From contig JAEUWC010000030.1 of assembly GCA_016786465.1 (NCBI GenBank), positions 1 through 64,000 of the forward strand: DNA of 64,000 nt. Reading direction: 5' to 3'. The DNA is from Bdellovibrionales bacterium. GTDB lineage: Bacteria > Bdellovibrionota > UBA1018. The translations under genes were made by a program, and so were the position numbers. Shown here in pieces: positions 28,633-37,076 of this stretch. The notes beneath the pieces are model-generated. The model made no database searches, was not told the origin of the DNA, and saw nothing but the letters and a program-made list of their open reading frames with translations. The first letter of the stretch is position 1, and each line of letters begins with the position of its first letter.

Positions 28633-30021
28633 ATGAATCCCATCTTACTTCCCTTAGCGCTATGGGCGGCGCTTACAAGCAAAAACACCGGAGATCCGCA
28701 ATTCGAGCGCGATCCCTTTTTAGGGACCCAAGTCTTCGTAACTGAAATGAGAAATCAAGCTGAAGGGACTTCTCAGAAAAGTACCTTCGAAGGAATCGCG
28801 CGAAGAATGCCGCCGAAGTACAGACTTCTTTTTTTGGCACAGTCGTGCGAGGGAAAGCCGTTTAAATTAAGTGAACTTGTTCCAAGTATCGAGGAACGTC
28901 GTATTCTGACCGATGGTCGGTTAGATGATTTGCAGTTTCCTGGGGTTCCCAATGAATCTTTCTGCAAAAAAGTAGGTCCTCAAGATGTTTTGGACCCCAA
29001 CGCAATGAATTTGAACGACGCAGTAAAGATGTACTTGGGCGATGTAAAGAATCAGAAGAAGTGCAGCGTTGCCGGGTTCGAGAAGTGGAACGATAAACGA
29101 CTTGTTTCAAATGGTGTAGGAGAGAACCCCAGATCGAAGATTGGGATTTTCAATCAAAAACCTGGGCTTAAGATGGTTCTACGACTGACGGGCCAGGGTT
29201 CCAGCACAAGCTTGATCGAGAACGGATCAGGTCAGCTTTCGTACGAAGTGAACGGGAAGAAGTTTTCTCTCCCTGTCGAAATGGAAGAACGAGGCGGCGT
29301 TCGGCCTTTCATGTGCAAAGACTTTCCGCCCTTTAAAATGATCCTTCCGGACAAAGGGAAGTCGCCGCTTTTCGCAGGCGCGGATCGTGACATGAAAGTC
29401 GTGACCCACTGTAAAAAGAATGCGAGACCCATCGGACTTAGAGAAATTTATCGCGAGTACGCGGTCTATCGAATTCTGGAAGCTTCTGGGCTAGTTCACT
29501 TCCAAACACAGCTGGTTGAAATGGAGTACCTGAAAAAGGACGGTACCCTTCTTACCAAGGGGCCTGCAATTTTAATCGAGAATCAAAAGGACGCATTTGA
29601 CCGAATGACCGACAAGGAGGGGCGCCTCAGGGATCCCTATTTTGCCGGTGATCTTGCTTTGGAAGCGGCGGAAGACCTGGCGTCAAACCACGATTGGTAC
29701 AAAGGACACAATTCTCGCGATCTTGCCGGCTTTTGGAAAGAAGCCATTTGGGTTGCATATGATTTTGACCTAACAGACCTGGTCCAGCTGGGTAAAGCAG
29801 ACTCCCAGGTCGGAGCGTATATGAAAAACGTTTCTGCGAGTCAGTTTGCGAGTTCTCGAGACGGACAAGAGATCATCCGACGATTTGTACAAAATCGTGA
29901 AGCCATGCTTCTGGCGGTTTATGAATCGCCTATGTCCAGTGACGACCAGTATTCCTTCGAAATGTATGTCCGCGCGAAGGTAGACGCTTATGAAAAGCTC
30001 ATGAAAAAGGCGAATAACTAA
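28633..30021 (+). CDS. Putative CotH-like secreted protein (paralogue of the gene at 58378)
   Basis: This 462-residue protein has a weakly hydrophobic N-terminus (MNPILLPLALWAALTS) that may be a signal peptide. The middle part reads IYREYAVYRILEASGL, an acidic EMEYL strand, ILIEN and, about 100 residues on, YDFDLTDL. This order resembles CotH-type atypical kinases (EYxAYxxL, then a YGxY/E strand, then WDxD). The family link is my inference. A second copy lies at 58378-59949. It starts 2 nt after the RmlD-like gene, so flagellin 3, the RmlD-like gene and this gene may form one transcript. Confidence 0.6.
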   Translation: MNPILLPLALWAALTSKNTGDPQFERDPFLGTQVFVTEMRNQAEGTSQKSTFEGIARRMPPKYRLLFLAQSCEGKPFKLSELVPSIEERRILTDGRLDDLQFPGVPNESFCKKVGPQDVLDPNAMNLNDAVKMYLGDVKNQKKCSVAGFEKWNDKRLVSNGVGENPRSKIGIFNQKPGLKMVLRLTGQGSSTSLIENGSGQLSYEVNGKKFSLPVEMEERGGVRPFMCKDFPPFKMILPDKGKSPLFAGADRDMKVVTHCKKNARPIGLREIYREYAVYRILEASGLVHFQTQLVEMEYLKKDGTLLTKGPAILIENQKDAFDRMTDKEGRLRDPYFAGDLALEAAEDLASNHDWYKGHNSRDLAGFWKEAIWVAYDFDLTDLVQLGKADSQVGAYMKNVSASQFASSRDGQEIIRRFVQNREAMLLAVYESPMSSDDQYSFEMYVRAKVDAYEKLMKKANN

Positions 30022-30653
30022 AGATCCAAACCCTTTTGCTGAAGCAGTTGCTTGATCTGATCCAACAAAGCCTGGTTGCCCAGCTTCGTGCGTTTGTTTT
30101 CGCGGGTCGCTTTGACGAATTCCGCAAAATAGAATTTTGCGATCTGCTCTGGAAGAACTTTTTCACCCTGAAAGGTCCAGCGAATGTCTCGAAATGCTCC
30201 GACCTGGACTAAAAGATCCTGGGCGGGTTGCAGTTGTGGCGTCGAAACGGCCGTGTTCTGTCCATTAATCGCAACTGAACTGCGGTTGTGTTGAGCAAAG
30301 GTCAGATTGATCACGCCATGGGCGACATTCGAAATGACCAACTTGATTTGATTGCGATAAATCATGAAGTCCGCTGGCGACTGGGCCAGTTGGTAGACTT
30401 TGATTTCTTGAAACTTGGTGCTGCCTTCGGAATACGAATTGAAAACCTTGGCGTAATTTTGAAATTGTTCGCGAAGGGCGTTCAGAAATTCGATCGTGCT
30501 TTCTTCGATCAGTTGCTGAGGGTCGAAGCTTTTTCCCAGATTCAAAAGCGATTCTGCTTCGGGATGGATTTCACCCCGAGCCAGTTCATGAATCCATCCC
30601 TGCGGAGACGGCATTCCAGACATCAAATTGGAACTTGGATCGTACTGCGCCAT
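30018..30653 (-). CDS. Conserved protein of unknown function (211 aa)
   Basis: I do not recognise the family. The ATG at 30653 (MAQYDPSSNLMS) is chosen over an upstream in-frame start because a GGGGG tract precedes it. The protein has no signal peptide or membrane segment and is probably cytoplasmic. It has an N-terminal helical part (EALLNLGKSF, STIEFLNALREQFQNYAKVFN), a beta-rich middle (IKVYQLAQSPADFMIYRNQIKLVISN) and a basic helical end. It is the gene after the 6S RNA on the same strand. Its stop TAG interlocks with the CotH-like TAA (CTAA at 30018-30021). Confidence 0.65.
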   Translation of the reverse strand: MAQYDPSSNLMSGMPSPQGWIHELARGEIHPEAESLLNLGKSFDPQQLIEESTIEFLNALREQFQNYAKVFNSYSEGSTKFQEIKVYQLAQSPADFMIYRNQIKLVISNVAHGVINLTFAQHNRSSVAINGQNTAVSTPQLQPAQDLLVQVGAFRDIRWTFQGEKVLPEQIAKFYFAEFVKATRENKRTKLGNQALLDQIKQLLQQKGLDL

Positions 30654-30699
30654 AAGAGACCCCCGCGAACATCGTATGCAGGGCAATAGGGCGTGTCAA

Positions 30700-30721
30700 G
30701 AAAACGGATCGGCCAAGCCGA
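30700..30721 (-). terminator. Possible terminator after 6S RNA
   Basis: On the minus strand TCGGC-TTG-GCCGA (30721-30709) is followed by TCCGTTTT. It is a short stem with a weak T tract and lies about 20 nt past the expected 3' end of the 6S RNA. Confidence 0.4.
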
Positions 30722-30740
30722 AATGCGCTCGCCTTAAGAA

Positions 30741-30908
30741 AAGAAGTACCCCGAACTCGATGGCGTCAATGGAACCCCAGAATGTAACGTGGGCGCCGTA
30801 TTGCAGCTTTAGGCTTCCTAGTAAACTAGGCATGCTCACCACTGCTAGAGACAGCCCCCTGGGCTATTGACTGTCGGGTCCAATTACTTATCACCGAACC
30901 CGGGGCAC
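30741..30908 (-). ncRNA. ssrS: 6S RNA
   Basis: This is the regulator that mimics an open promoter and binds sigma-70 RNA polymerase. Read on the minus strand, a 17-bp closing stem pairs 30908-30892 with 30762-30746 without a mismatch (wobbles included). The conserved core GGTGAGCATGCC, a CTAG-TTTA-CTAG apical hairpin and GAAGCCTAAAGCTGC match the E. coli 6S core (GGTGAGCATGC...GAAGCCTTAAAACTGC), and a CACGTTACATTC segment recalls the ACACATTCACC region. GCAG/CTGC closes the central bubble. The length of about 168 nt is typical. A TATAAT box lies just upstream. It is followed by a hypothetical gene and not by ygfA. Confidence 0.88.
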
Positions 30909-30913
30909 CTTTG

Positions 30914-30942
30914 ATTATAGCGAATTTTGGGTACTTACCTAT
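30914..30942 (-). promoter_or_regulatory. 6S RNA promoter
   Basis: A perfect TATAAT (30919-30914 on the minus strand) sits 5 nt before the closing stem of the 6S RNA. The -35 at 17 nt spacing is TAGGTA, a weak match. An A/T tract (AAAAAAATTTT) further upstream could be an UP element. Confidence 0.55.
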
Positions 30943-31047
30943 GGAACGGGAAAATTTTTTTAATCAAGGAAATTGACCCTATTTAAAAAAAGCCAAATGC
31001 GTTCAGCGCTTTACAGGGGGCTGGGGAAGTGACAAAATTTTCGCACC

Positions 31048-32574
31048 ATGCCTATGCGGAAGCTTTTAGTCGCGGATGACAGCTTGACTATCCAAAAAGT
31101 CATTCGCCTTGCTCTGTCCAATTCGCCCGGCGAAGGATACGAAATTCAAACCGTTTCCGACGGAAACGATGCGATTCAGCAGATTTTGTTGTTCCGTCCG
31201 CACCTGGTTTTAATTGACGTCAGCTTGCCCGGTAAAAACGCTTTCGAAGTCAAAGCGGCAATCAATGAACATGCCGATCTTTCAGAAGTTCGATTCGTTT
31301 TAATGTCCAGCGCCTTTGAAAAGTACGACGAATCGCAGGCAGACTCGGTCGGGTTTCATGGAAAACTGACCAAGCCTTTTGATCCCGCACACCTTCGCAG
31401 CGTTTTGGATCAGGCGATTCAGCAAGTCGTTCAAAAGCGGATGGAAAAAACGGAATTCATCCAGGCTCCATTGGCGGCATCTTCCGCGCCAGGGCAAGCG
31501 CCAGCGGTGCCGACCTTGCCCAAGTCCGCACCTGAAATTTACGACCCAAGCAAGATCATTGATCTGGCCCCTATGAAAGCTTCCGAAGTCGAACCCGTGA
31601 TGGGTGCGATTCCACCGGCGCTTCCGGGTGATTTTTCGGCAGCGGAAAATTGGAGCGTTCAAGGCCCTGGTTCAGCGACAAGCCCATCGCTTTCAATGCC
31701 GCCTGCAACACCACCCGCACCCCCAGCGGCGCCGTCGGGCGGACAAAATTTTTCAAGCGACACGGATATTAAGGAACTGACCGAATCCACGATTCGAATG
31801 AGCGGTTTGGATCAGTGGGCGCTTGAAGAAAAAACGGTACCGAATTCGGTGCCGCCATCAATGCCAGCGCACGATCATCACGTCGAAGACGCGCATCCCG
31901 CATTTGGCGCTGAACCGAACCCGCCAGCGGGACCCACGTCGGGGGGTGGGATCGCTTTTGAAATTGGTGAAAGAACCTTAAGCAATCTACGAAACCAGAC
32001 GCCGGGTCTTCCGCCACTCGGTGCGCAGGCCGATTTTTCGGGAATCCAGTTTCGGATTGATGATCCGACGATCGATCCTTTGAATTCAATGCCCGAATTT
32101 CGCCCCGAAAATGCGGAAGCTGTCGAATCCGAAGAATCCACGCTTCGTCTAGATCCGCCTAGCCTGGATTCAGCGACGCCGGGTTTTGAACTTAAAGAAC
32201 CCACGGTTTCGTCGCAGTACGATCCAGAACCCGAAGGCGAAGAAGCCGCTTCGATTTCGACCTTCGGATCCAGTGCCTTTTCCAAGACGCCGCCGCCTCC
32301 GCCGTCGCAGCGTTCGGCGCAAGCGACTCAGTTTACGGAATATTCTCCGCAGGCCTATGTTGAACCGGCCGAAACACATCGGGCGCAGAATCATCACAGC
32401 GGACACACGCAGTCCCACGAAGAAATTTCACCACTTTCTGATGAAAGACTTGAAATGATGATTCGCAAGCAATTGGAATCCCAGTTTCAGGCGGTCGTCG
32501 AACGCGTGCTTCCTCAGATCGCTGAAAAAGTAATTCGTGAAGAAATTGCTAAATTGCTTCGCGAAGGGCCCTAA
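31048..32574 (+). CDS. Response regulator with long disordered linker and C-terminal helix
   Basis: This 508-residue protein has a REC domain at about residues 4-125 with acidic D10/D11, phospho-acceptor D57 and the KPF loop (K109). Residues 140-455 are Pro/Ser/Glu-rich and probably disordered. They contain six [ED]-x-T-[ILV] motifs, with T at 248, 263, 310, 341, 365 and 386. The last 45 residues (DERLEMMIRKQLESQF and VVERVLPQIAEKVIREEI) are like the C-terminal helix of delta-proteobacterial regulators with no DNA-binding domain. So it likely works by protein contact, and no kinase gene is in the window. The stop TAA interlocks with that of birA (CTAA 32571-32574). Confidence 0.85.
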   Translation: MPMRKLLVADDSLTIQKVIRLALSNSPGEGYEIQTVSDGNDAIQQILLFRPHLVLIDVSLPGKNAFEVKAAINEHADLSEVRFVLMSSAFEKYDESQADSVGFHGKLTKPFDPAHLRSVLDQAIQQVVQKRMEKTEFIQAPLAASSAPGQAPAVPTLPKSAPEIYDPSKIIDLAPMKASEVEPVMGAIPPALPGDFSAAENWSVQGPGSATSPSLSMPPATPPAPPAAPSGGQNFSSDTDIKELTESTIRMSGLDQWALEEKTVPNSVPPSMPAHDHHVEDAHPAFGAEPNPPAGPTSGGGIAFEIGERTLSNLRNQTPGLPPLGAQADFSGIQFRIDDPTIDPLNSMPEFRPENAEAVESEESTLRLDPPSLDSATPGFELKEPTVSSQYDPEPEGEEAASISTFGSSAFSKTPPPPPSQRSAQATQFTEYSPQAYVEPAETHRAQNHHSGHTQSHEEISPLSDERLEMMIRKQLESQFQAVVERVLPQIAEKVIREEIAKLLREGP

Positions 32575-33272
32575 TTGGCGCGGACGGAAATAATTTCTTC
32601 GTTGGAAAGACGAAGTGTTTTTCCGGACGTTTGGACTTCAAGTTCGGCGGTTTCCAAAAGCCTGACCCAGGTGCCCGACGTCTGATGCTGTGATTTGGGT
32701 TCAATCCAGGTGATCGATTGACCTGGACGAATCACCGAAAGCCTTTCAAAAGCGGATTGTGTGGATCCGGGTCCGGTCTGAAAAAGTTCGTTCACTTGAT
32801 CCAAAATTCCGTCCCGAACCTTTTCGCGAATGGAATCGGGCGAACAGTTCAGTTTTTCAGCGGGCCTAGAAACCAAGTCCGCAGTCGGGGAATTTTCACA
32901 ATTGATCCCAATTCCTGCGACGACCCAGCGCTTAGCGCCACTGCTTCCTTCGCAAAGAATTCCGCCCAGTTTTCGACCCGAAATCCAAAGATCGTTTGGC
33001 CACTTGATTTGGATTCGCAAGTCTTGAAGTGCTCGCGCAGCGCCCACGGCCACGGCCAGCGGGATCCACTGAAGATTTGAAAAACCGGAAGGCGGAATCA
33101 GGACCACAGAAAGGTAAAGACCGCCTTTTTCTGAAAGCCAGCTTCGGCCATGGCGGCCCCGTCCCGCCGTTTGTTCGCGGGCCGAAATCCACGTCCCGTG
33201 TGGCGCACCTTTTTCAGCCGCTTGACGGGCAAGATCGTTCGTCGACGTGCAGGATTCGACGACTTCGTTCAA
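32571..33272 (-). CDS. birA: Biotin--[acetyl-CoA-carboxylase] ligase
   Basis: This enzyme attaches biotin to the carboxyl-carrier protein through biotinyl-AMP. The active-site loop GRGRHGRSW lies at residues 37-45, KWPNDLWISGRKLGGILCE follows and VVAGIGIN supports the assignment. At 233 residues it lacks the N-terminal winged helix of bifunctional BirA, so it is a class I ligase without repressor activity. Its ATG overlaps the nadC stop by 4 nt; the two are co-transcribed. Confidence 0.93.
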   Translation of the reverse strand: MNEVVESCTSTNDLARQAAEKGAPHGTWISAREQTAGRGRHGRSWLSEKGGLYLSVVLIPPSGFSNLQWIPLAVAVGAARALQDLRIQIKWPNDLWISGRKLGGILCEGSSGAKRWVVAGIGINCENSPTADLVSRPAEKLNCSPDSIREKVRDGILDQVNELFQTGPGSTQSAFERLSVIRPGQSITWIEPKSQHQTSGTWVRLLETAELEVQTSGKTLRLSNEEIISVRAN

Positions 33273-34177
33273 TCGTCCACCAAAAGGGAAAGATCAATGG
33301 CCTTCACGGAATGGGTCAAAGACCCCGAAGAAATCACGTGAACACCAGGAAGGGCATAGTCACCGATATTCGAAAGGCTGATTCCGCCTGAAACCTCGAC
33401 GATGATCTTTTGCCCAGATTTTTCAATTTTCTTTACGGCCGATTTCACCAAGTCAGGTGTGAAATTATCCAAAAGGACAGCGTCAGCATGGGATTCGATC
33501 GCCTGATCCAGTTCGGCTAGGTTTCGAACTTCGACTTCGATCTTTAATCCGTGCGGAGAAACCAAGCGGCAGCCGCGTATGGCCTTCGCGATCCCGCCCG
33601 CAGCGGCGATGTGGTTTTCTTTGATCAGTACACCGCCAGAAAGGGAAACGCGGTGGGGATGGCCCCCGCCACAATGGACGGCGTAAACGGCCAAGTCACG
33701 ATAGCCGGGAAGTGTTTTGCGTGTGGAAGTGACCCGGGGTGGTGTGATTCCGGCAGGTGCGCGCCCGATATTTTTTCGAAACGCCTTTTCAGTTTGGTCG
33801 ACCAGCTCGCGGGTTTGATGGGCGATTCCACCCAAGTAGCTGGCCAGATTCAATAGCGGTCTTTCGAAGGCAAGAAGCGTCGCCGCTTCACCGCTTAAGC
33901 TAAGCACCGTTTGTCCCTTTTTCAGCTGGGCTCCGTCCTTCACGCCGACTTGAAATTTCAAGGGCGATCCGAATTCGTGGCTTAAAAGTTCGGCAGCCGC
34001 GACGATGGGGTCGGCGGCCCAAATTCCAGGACCCTTGGCGATGATCTTTGCAGAAATCTTGCGCGAACCCAGGCCAGATCCGATCGAAGTAAAGTCCCAG
34101 GCCAGGCCGTCGTCTTCCAGTCCTTGGCGCATCAGGCGCTTAGAAAGTTCAGTAAATCCGTGGTACATGAAGGGCAT
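33269..34177 (-). CDS. nadC: Quinolinate phosphoribosyltransferase
   Basis: NadC makes nicotinate mononucleotide from quinolinate and PRPP in NAD synthesis. It has 302 residues. The family signature [27 protein letters not shown] and the later LIKENHI and [10 protein letters not shown] segments are intact. Either the ATG at 34177 or that at 34168 could be the start; the first is kept. It is divergent from rph with only 33 nt between starts, so promoters must overlap or lie in the neighbouring gene. Confidence 0.95.
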   Translation of the reverse strand: MPFMYHGFTELSKRLMRQGLEDDGLAWDFTSIGSGLGSRKISAKIIAKGPGIWAADPIVAAAELLSHEFGSPLKFQVGVKDGAQLKKGQTVLSLSGEAATLLAFERPLLNLASYLGGIAHQTRELVDQTEKAFRKNIGRAPAGITPPRVTSTRKTLPGYRDLAVYAVHCGGGHPHRVSLSGGVLIKENHIAAAGGIAKAIRGCRLVSPHGLKIEVEVRNLAELDQAIESHADAVLLDNFTPDLVKSAVKKIEKSGQKIIVEVSGGISLSNIGDYALPGVHVISSGSLTHSVKAIDLSLLVDD

Positions 34178-34210
34178 ATCTCACAGTTTCAGAAAGAAGG
34201 CACCCAGGTG

Positions 34211-34927
34211 ATGGCTATACCAACCCGTGAACCCGTCGGAAGAAAAGCGAACGAATTGCGTCCCTGGACGATCGAAACCGGGGTGACCCGCTATGCGGAA
34301 GGTTCGGCTTTGATCAAGGCGGGCAATACCCATGTGCTTTGCACGGCATCGGTTGAAGAAAAAGTTCCGGACTGGATGAAGGGAAAAGGCAGCGGCTGGG
34401 TCACTGCAGAATATTCGATGCTTCCGCGCGCGACCCACACGCGTTCCAAAAGGGATCGTGAAAAAGTTTCGGGCCGTACCCAAGAAATTCAGCGTCTGAT
34501 CGGGCGCGCGCTTCGCGGGATGGTGGATTTGAAAGCCCTGGGCGAAAGATCCATTTTCATCGACTGCGATGTTCTTCAAGCGGATGGCGGAACGCGAACC
34601 GCATCGATCAGCGGCGCATGCGTGGCATTGATTCAGGCCCTGGATCTTTTGCAAAAACAGGAAAAAATCCGGACCCGCGCTTGGACTGACACAGTCGCTG
34701 CGGTCAGCGTTGGGATGAAGAATGGTCAGGTTTTGGTCGATCTGGATTATAACGAAGATTCCAGCTGCGACGTCGACATGAACGTCGTCGCCACCGGTTC
34801 CGGAAAACTAGTTGAAGTACAAGGCACCGCCGAACGCGACCCATTTAGCAAAGAAGATCTGGATCTGATGCTGGGCGGCGCATTGAATGCGCTGGAACAG
34901 ATCAAGAAGATCCAAAAAGGTGTCTGA
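34211..34927 (+). CDS. rph: Ribonuclease PH
   Basis: RNase PH trims tRNA 3' ends by phosphorolysis. It has 238 residues with [45 protein letters not shown] and [16 protein letters not shown]-like catalytic segments. An open frame runs upstream to 34124, but ATG 34211 gives the family start ([18 protein letters not shown]) with AAGAAGG upstream. A hairpin overlaps its last codons (34912-34938). The name and function are secure. Confidence 0.95.
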   Translation: MAIPTREPVGRKANELRPWTIETGVTRYAEGSALIKAGNTHVLCTASVEEKVPDWMKGKGSGWVTAEYSMLPRATHTRSKRDREKVSGRTQEIQRLIGRALRGMVDLKALGERSIFIDCDVLQADGGTRTASISGACVALIQALDLLQKQEKIRTRAWTDTVAAVSVGMKNGQVLVDLDYNEDSSCDVDMNVVATGSGKLVEVQGTAERDPFSKEDLDLMLGGALNALEQIKKIQKGV

Positions 34928-34938
34928 CCCCTTTTTGG
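34912..34938. terminator. Hairpin over the rph stop, possible terminator and repeat relative
   Basis: CCAAAAAGG (34912-34920) pairs with CCTTTTTGG (34930-34938) across a TGTCTGACC loop that contains the rph stop TGA. The GGTGTCTGA core is shared with the arm ends of the 16301-16521 element. The stem itself carries the T-run, so it could end transcription in either direction. Confidence 0.6.
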
Positions 34939-35018
34939 GATACGCCGCACAATTATTGTTCGGAAATCGGCCCATTCGGTGACTTGCCTTTTCAAGGACC
35001 CCGCATACACTGAAGCTC

Positions 35019-35564
35019 ATGAAAAATTCGGTGGGGATGGTTCGGGGAATTTCCGGGTTCTTGGCTGTTTTGGTCCTTTCGGCCTGTGGGTCGGAAAGCG
35101 ACATCAAGAAGGCCTGCCAGGCCGCGAAGAAAGCCCAGCTTCCTCAGGTCAGCCGCGGCGGGACCGTCGAACTGGCTGACTTTCAGAAAAAGATCAAAAG
35201 CGTATCCGGCGGCGGTGCTCGCGACTGCGGAAGCGTGGGAATTACTTTGGATCCGACCAGCGTGAACCTTTGCGTGATGGGAGCATCGTCGTCGCAGCGG
35301 GGCTTTTATGCGGTCATCCAGCAACGTGAAGAAAAGACCCGGACCACTTACTGGGAAGCCTGGGTTCGCACCGAATACCCTAGCGGTGTCGTGGAACCGC
35401 GAATTTTGGTTTACCGCCAGTATTCTACGGGTAAGTACAGCGTCCACGAATGCCTACACGCCCAACCTTCTTCCGGCGCGGCGACCCGGCAACCCTTTGA
35501 TTGTTCAGCGTTTCTAGAACAGCCTGCAATTTCAGAAGCTCTGGCTGAAAGCCAGCCCTGCTAG
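35019..35564 (+). CDS. Small lipoprotein, unknown
   Basis: This 181-residue lipoprotein has a signal peptide with lipobox LSAC (Cys about residue 23). The mature part is short, with Cys residues at about 33, 68, 77 and near the C-terminus (FDCSAF, SQPC) that could form disulphides in the periplasm. A beta-strand pattern (GFYAVIQQREEKTRTTYWEAWVR) is visible. I do not recognise the family. It is read in the same direction as rph but separated by the hairpin. Confidence 0.7.
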   Translation: MKNSVGMVRGISGFLAVLVLSACGSESDIKKACQAAKKAQLPQVSRGGTVELADFQKKIKSVSGGGARDCGSVGITLDPTSVNLCVMGASSSQRGFYAVIQQREEKTRTTYWEAWVRTEYPSGVVEPRILVYRQYSTGKYSVHECLHAQPSSGAATRQPFDCSAFLEQPAISEALAESQPC

Positions 35565-35623
35565 CGGCTTTCCAGGGATTTTTCATTTCTTAGTCTCGAG
35601 CCGTCATGGTACGGCCAGGGTCT

Positions 35624-36118
35624 ATGAAAAATCTGATTTCAGTTGTCGCGTTGGTCGTTCTTGTGGGCTCGTCGGCTTTTGCTCAAGGCAAGCTTCCTGG
35701 TCCTGCACCTCAGCCGTTGCCTAGCCTGACCTTGCTTCCTACTGTCCGGGTCGAAATCAGCAACCCTTCGGTTCCTGGCACTTCGATGTCCTTCCCTTTG
35801 GAAAGTCTTTCATACGGAACATCTGGATTTGGTGATCAGACTTCAGCGACCGCGACCCTTTCGGGAACTTTGTCGGATGGGCGCAAAGGAAGCTGCCAAG
35901 CGTACGCTTCTCCTGATGAAATGAGCATCTTGTTTTCAATGTACGAACAGATCAGCCGTTATGCGACTGAACGCCGCGGTCTAAGAATCACTTGTTACGG
36001 TGCATCGAATCGTCTGAGCAGCTCGGCAAGCGAAGTCAAACAGTCGATTGCGATCCGTCCTCAGACTGCTTCGGGTGGATCTTCGATGAACACTTTGGGG
36101 CTTCACCAGACCTTCTAA
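35624..36118 (+). CDS. Small secreted protein, unknown
   Basis: From the ATG at 35624 the protein has 164 residues, starting with a signal peptide (MKNLISVVALVVLVGSSAFA). The mature chain is Ser/Thr/Pro-rich with a pair of cysteines (GSCQAYAS and LRITCYGAS) that may form a disulphide, and it looks like a beta-sandwich. The in-frame start at 35606 would add six residues before the signal and is less likely. No family recognised. It lies 4 nt before trmJ. Confidence 0.65.
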   Translation: MKNLISVVALVVLVGSSAFAQGKLPGPAPQPLPSLTLLPTVRVEISNPSVPGTSMSFPLESLSYGTSGFGDQTSATATLSGTLSDGRKGSCQAYASPDEMSILFSMYEQISRYATERRGLRITCYGASNRLSSSASEVKQSIAIRPQTASGGSSMNTLGLHQTF

Positions 36119-36122
36119 GTCC

Positions 36123-37034
36123 GTGCCGTCCGTCCTGACTTCTAGAATTCGCCTAGTGATGGTGGAACCAAAAGGTCCACAGAATCTAGGCGCAGTCGCG
36201 CGTCTTTGCGAAAACTTTGGAATCGAAGACTGGGTGATCGTTCGCCCGCGTTTGGATCTAACGGACCCAGCAAATCTTGAACAGGCTGAAAAATTCGCGA
36301 CCGGAAAGTCGAAGCGAAAGCTAGCGACCCTTCAGGTGGTCGACGATCTTCGGGCGGCTACAGAAGACTGCGAAATCAGCATCGCGTTTTGCGGCCGAAA
36401 GACGGGAAAGAAAAGCCCGACCCAGGTGAAGATCGGTGATCTGACTCGTGCGGTTTTGGCCCAAAAAAGCGGAAAGGCCGCACTGGTTTTTGGGTCTGAA
36501 CGCTATGGTCTTTCGGTAAATGATGTATCGCTTTGTAGCCGAACCGTTTGCCTTTCGACGGAAGCGGACTTTCCTTCGATGAACCTGGGGCATTCGATTG
36601 CGGCGGTTCTTTCACGATTTCATCAAGACGCGACGGATTCGCTTCATTTGGCTTCGAAATCTTCCGTCGCGGTTGTTGGACCTGGCGAATCTGCTGTTTC
36701 GCAGGCTGATTATCGGGCGATGTTGGATCACGGAAAAAAGACCCTGTTACGGCTTGGGTACACAAAGGCTGGGAACCCGGATCGTTTGCTAGCGACCTTT
36801 CGGCAGGTCTTTGATCGAGCGCAGTTGCGAGCAAACGAAGTTCGGGCGTTTCGATCAGTATTCGCAAGAATCGGGCACCAGGAATTTCCCGAAGGGAAAG
36901 GGAATGTGCGGCCATCGAGCGAAGCGACCGGGCACGAGGAATTTCCCGAAGGGAAAGGGAATGTGCGGCCATCGAGCGAAGCGATCGCGCGAGAGGAATT
37001 CCCACGAAGTGGGAAGGGAATTCGCGCGCTATAA
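36123..37034 (+). CDS. TrmJ-like SPOUT tRNA/rRNA methyltransferase with repeat-derived tail
   Basis: This SpoU-family 2'-O-methyltransferase has motif 1 (EPKGPQNLGAVARLCENFG), motif 2 (ALVFGSERYGLS) and motif 3 (SMNLGHSIAAVL), as in TrmJ, which methylates position 32 of tRNA. The GTG start at 36123 is 4 nt after the previous stop. The catalytic body should end near residue 250 (RSVFARIG). The last ~53 residues are encoded by a 57-bp tandem repeat (36873-37024) and read GHQEFPEGKGNVRPSSEAT, then a near copy. That tail is unlikely to be part of the ancestral enzyme. Confidence 0.85.
   Translation: MPSVLTSRIRLVMVEPKGPQNLGAVARLCENFGIEDWVIVRPRLDLTDPANLEQAEKFATGKSKRKLATLQVVDDLRAATEDCEISIAFCGRKTGKKSPTQVKIGDLTRAVLAQKSGKAALVFGSERYGLSVNDVSLCSRTVCLSTEADFPSMNLGHSIAAVLSRFHQDATDSLHLASKSSVAVVGPGESAVSQADYRAMLDHGKKTLLRLGYTKAGNPDRLLATFRQVFDRAQLRANEVRAFRSVFARIGHQEFPEGKGNVRPSSEATGHEEFPEGKGNVRPSSEAIAREEFPRSGKGIRAL
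36873..37024 (+). repeat. 57-bp tandem repeat, two full copies and a partial third
   Basis: Copies at 36873-36929 and 36930-36986 differ by only a few bases; a diverged third spans 36987 to about 37024. Each carries a hairpin with a GAA loop: TTTCCC-GAA-GGGAAA in copies 1 and 2, TTCCCAC-GAA-GTGGGAA in copy 3. It lies inside the 3' end of the trmJ reading frame and supplies its stop codon region. Confidence 0.85.
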
Positions 37035-37038
37035 AGAA

Positions 37039-37076
37039 AGAGGGCCCCGAAGATCTGGATGACCTTGGAGCCCTCT
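37039..37076. terminator. Candidate bidirectional terminator
   Basis: AGAGGGC (37039-37045) pairs with GCCCTCT (37070-37076), and an inner AAG-A-TC/GA-C-CTT extends the stem imperfectly. It lies between the convergent trmJ and the small zinc-site gene. No T-run follows, so the call is tentative. Confidence 0.4.

Noticed and set aside
30628-30870. Plus-strand 80-codon frame over the 6S RNA
   Set aside because: Antisense to the 6S RNA core, no ribosome binding site and composition unlike the neighbours.
36873-37024. CRISPR-like array
   Set aside because: Copies are directly adjacent without spacers and in frame with trmJ; no cas genes.
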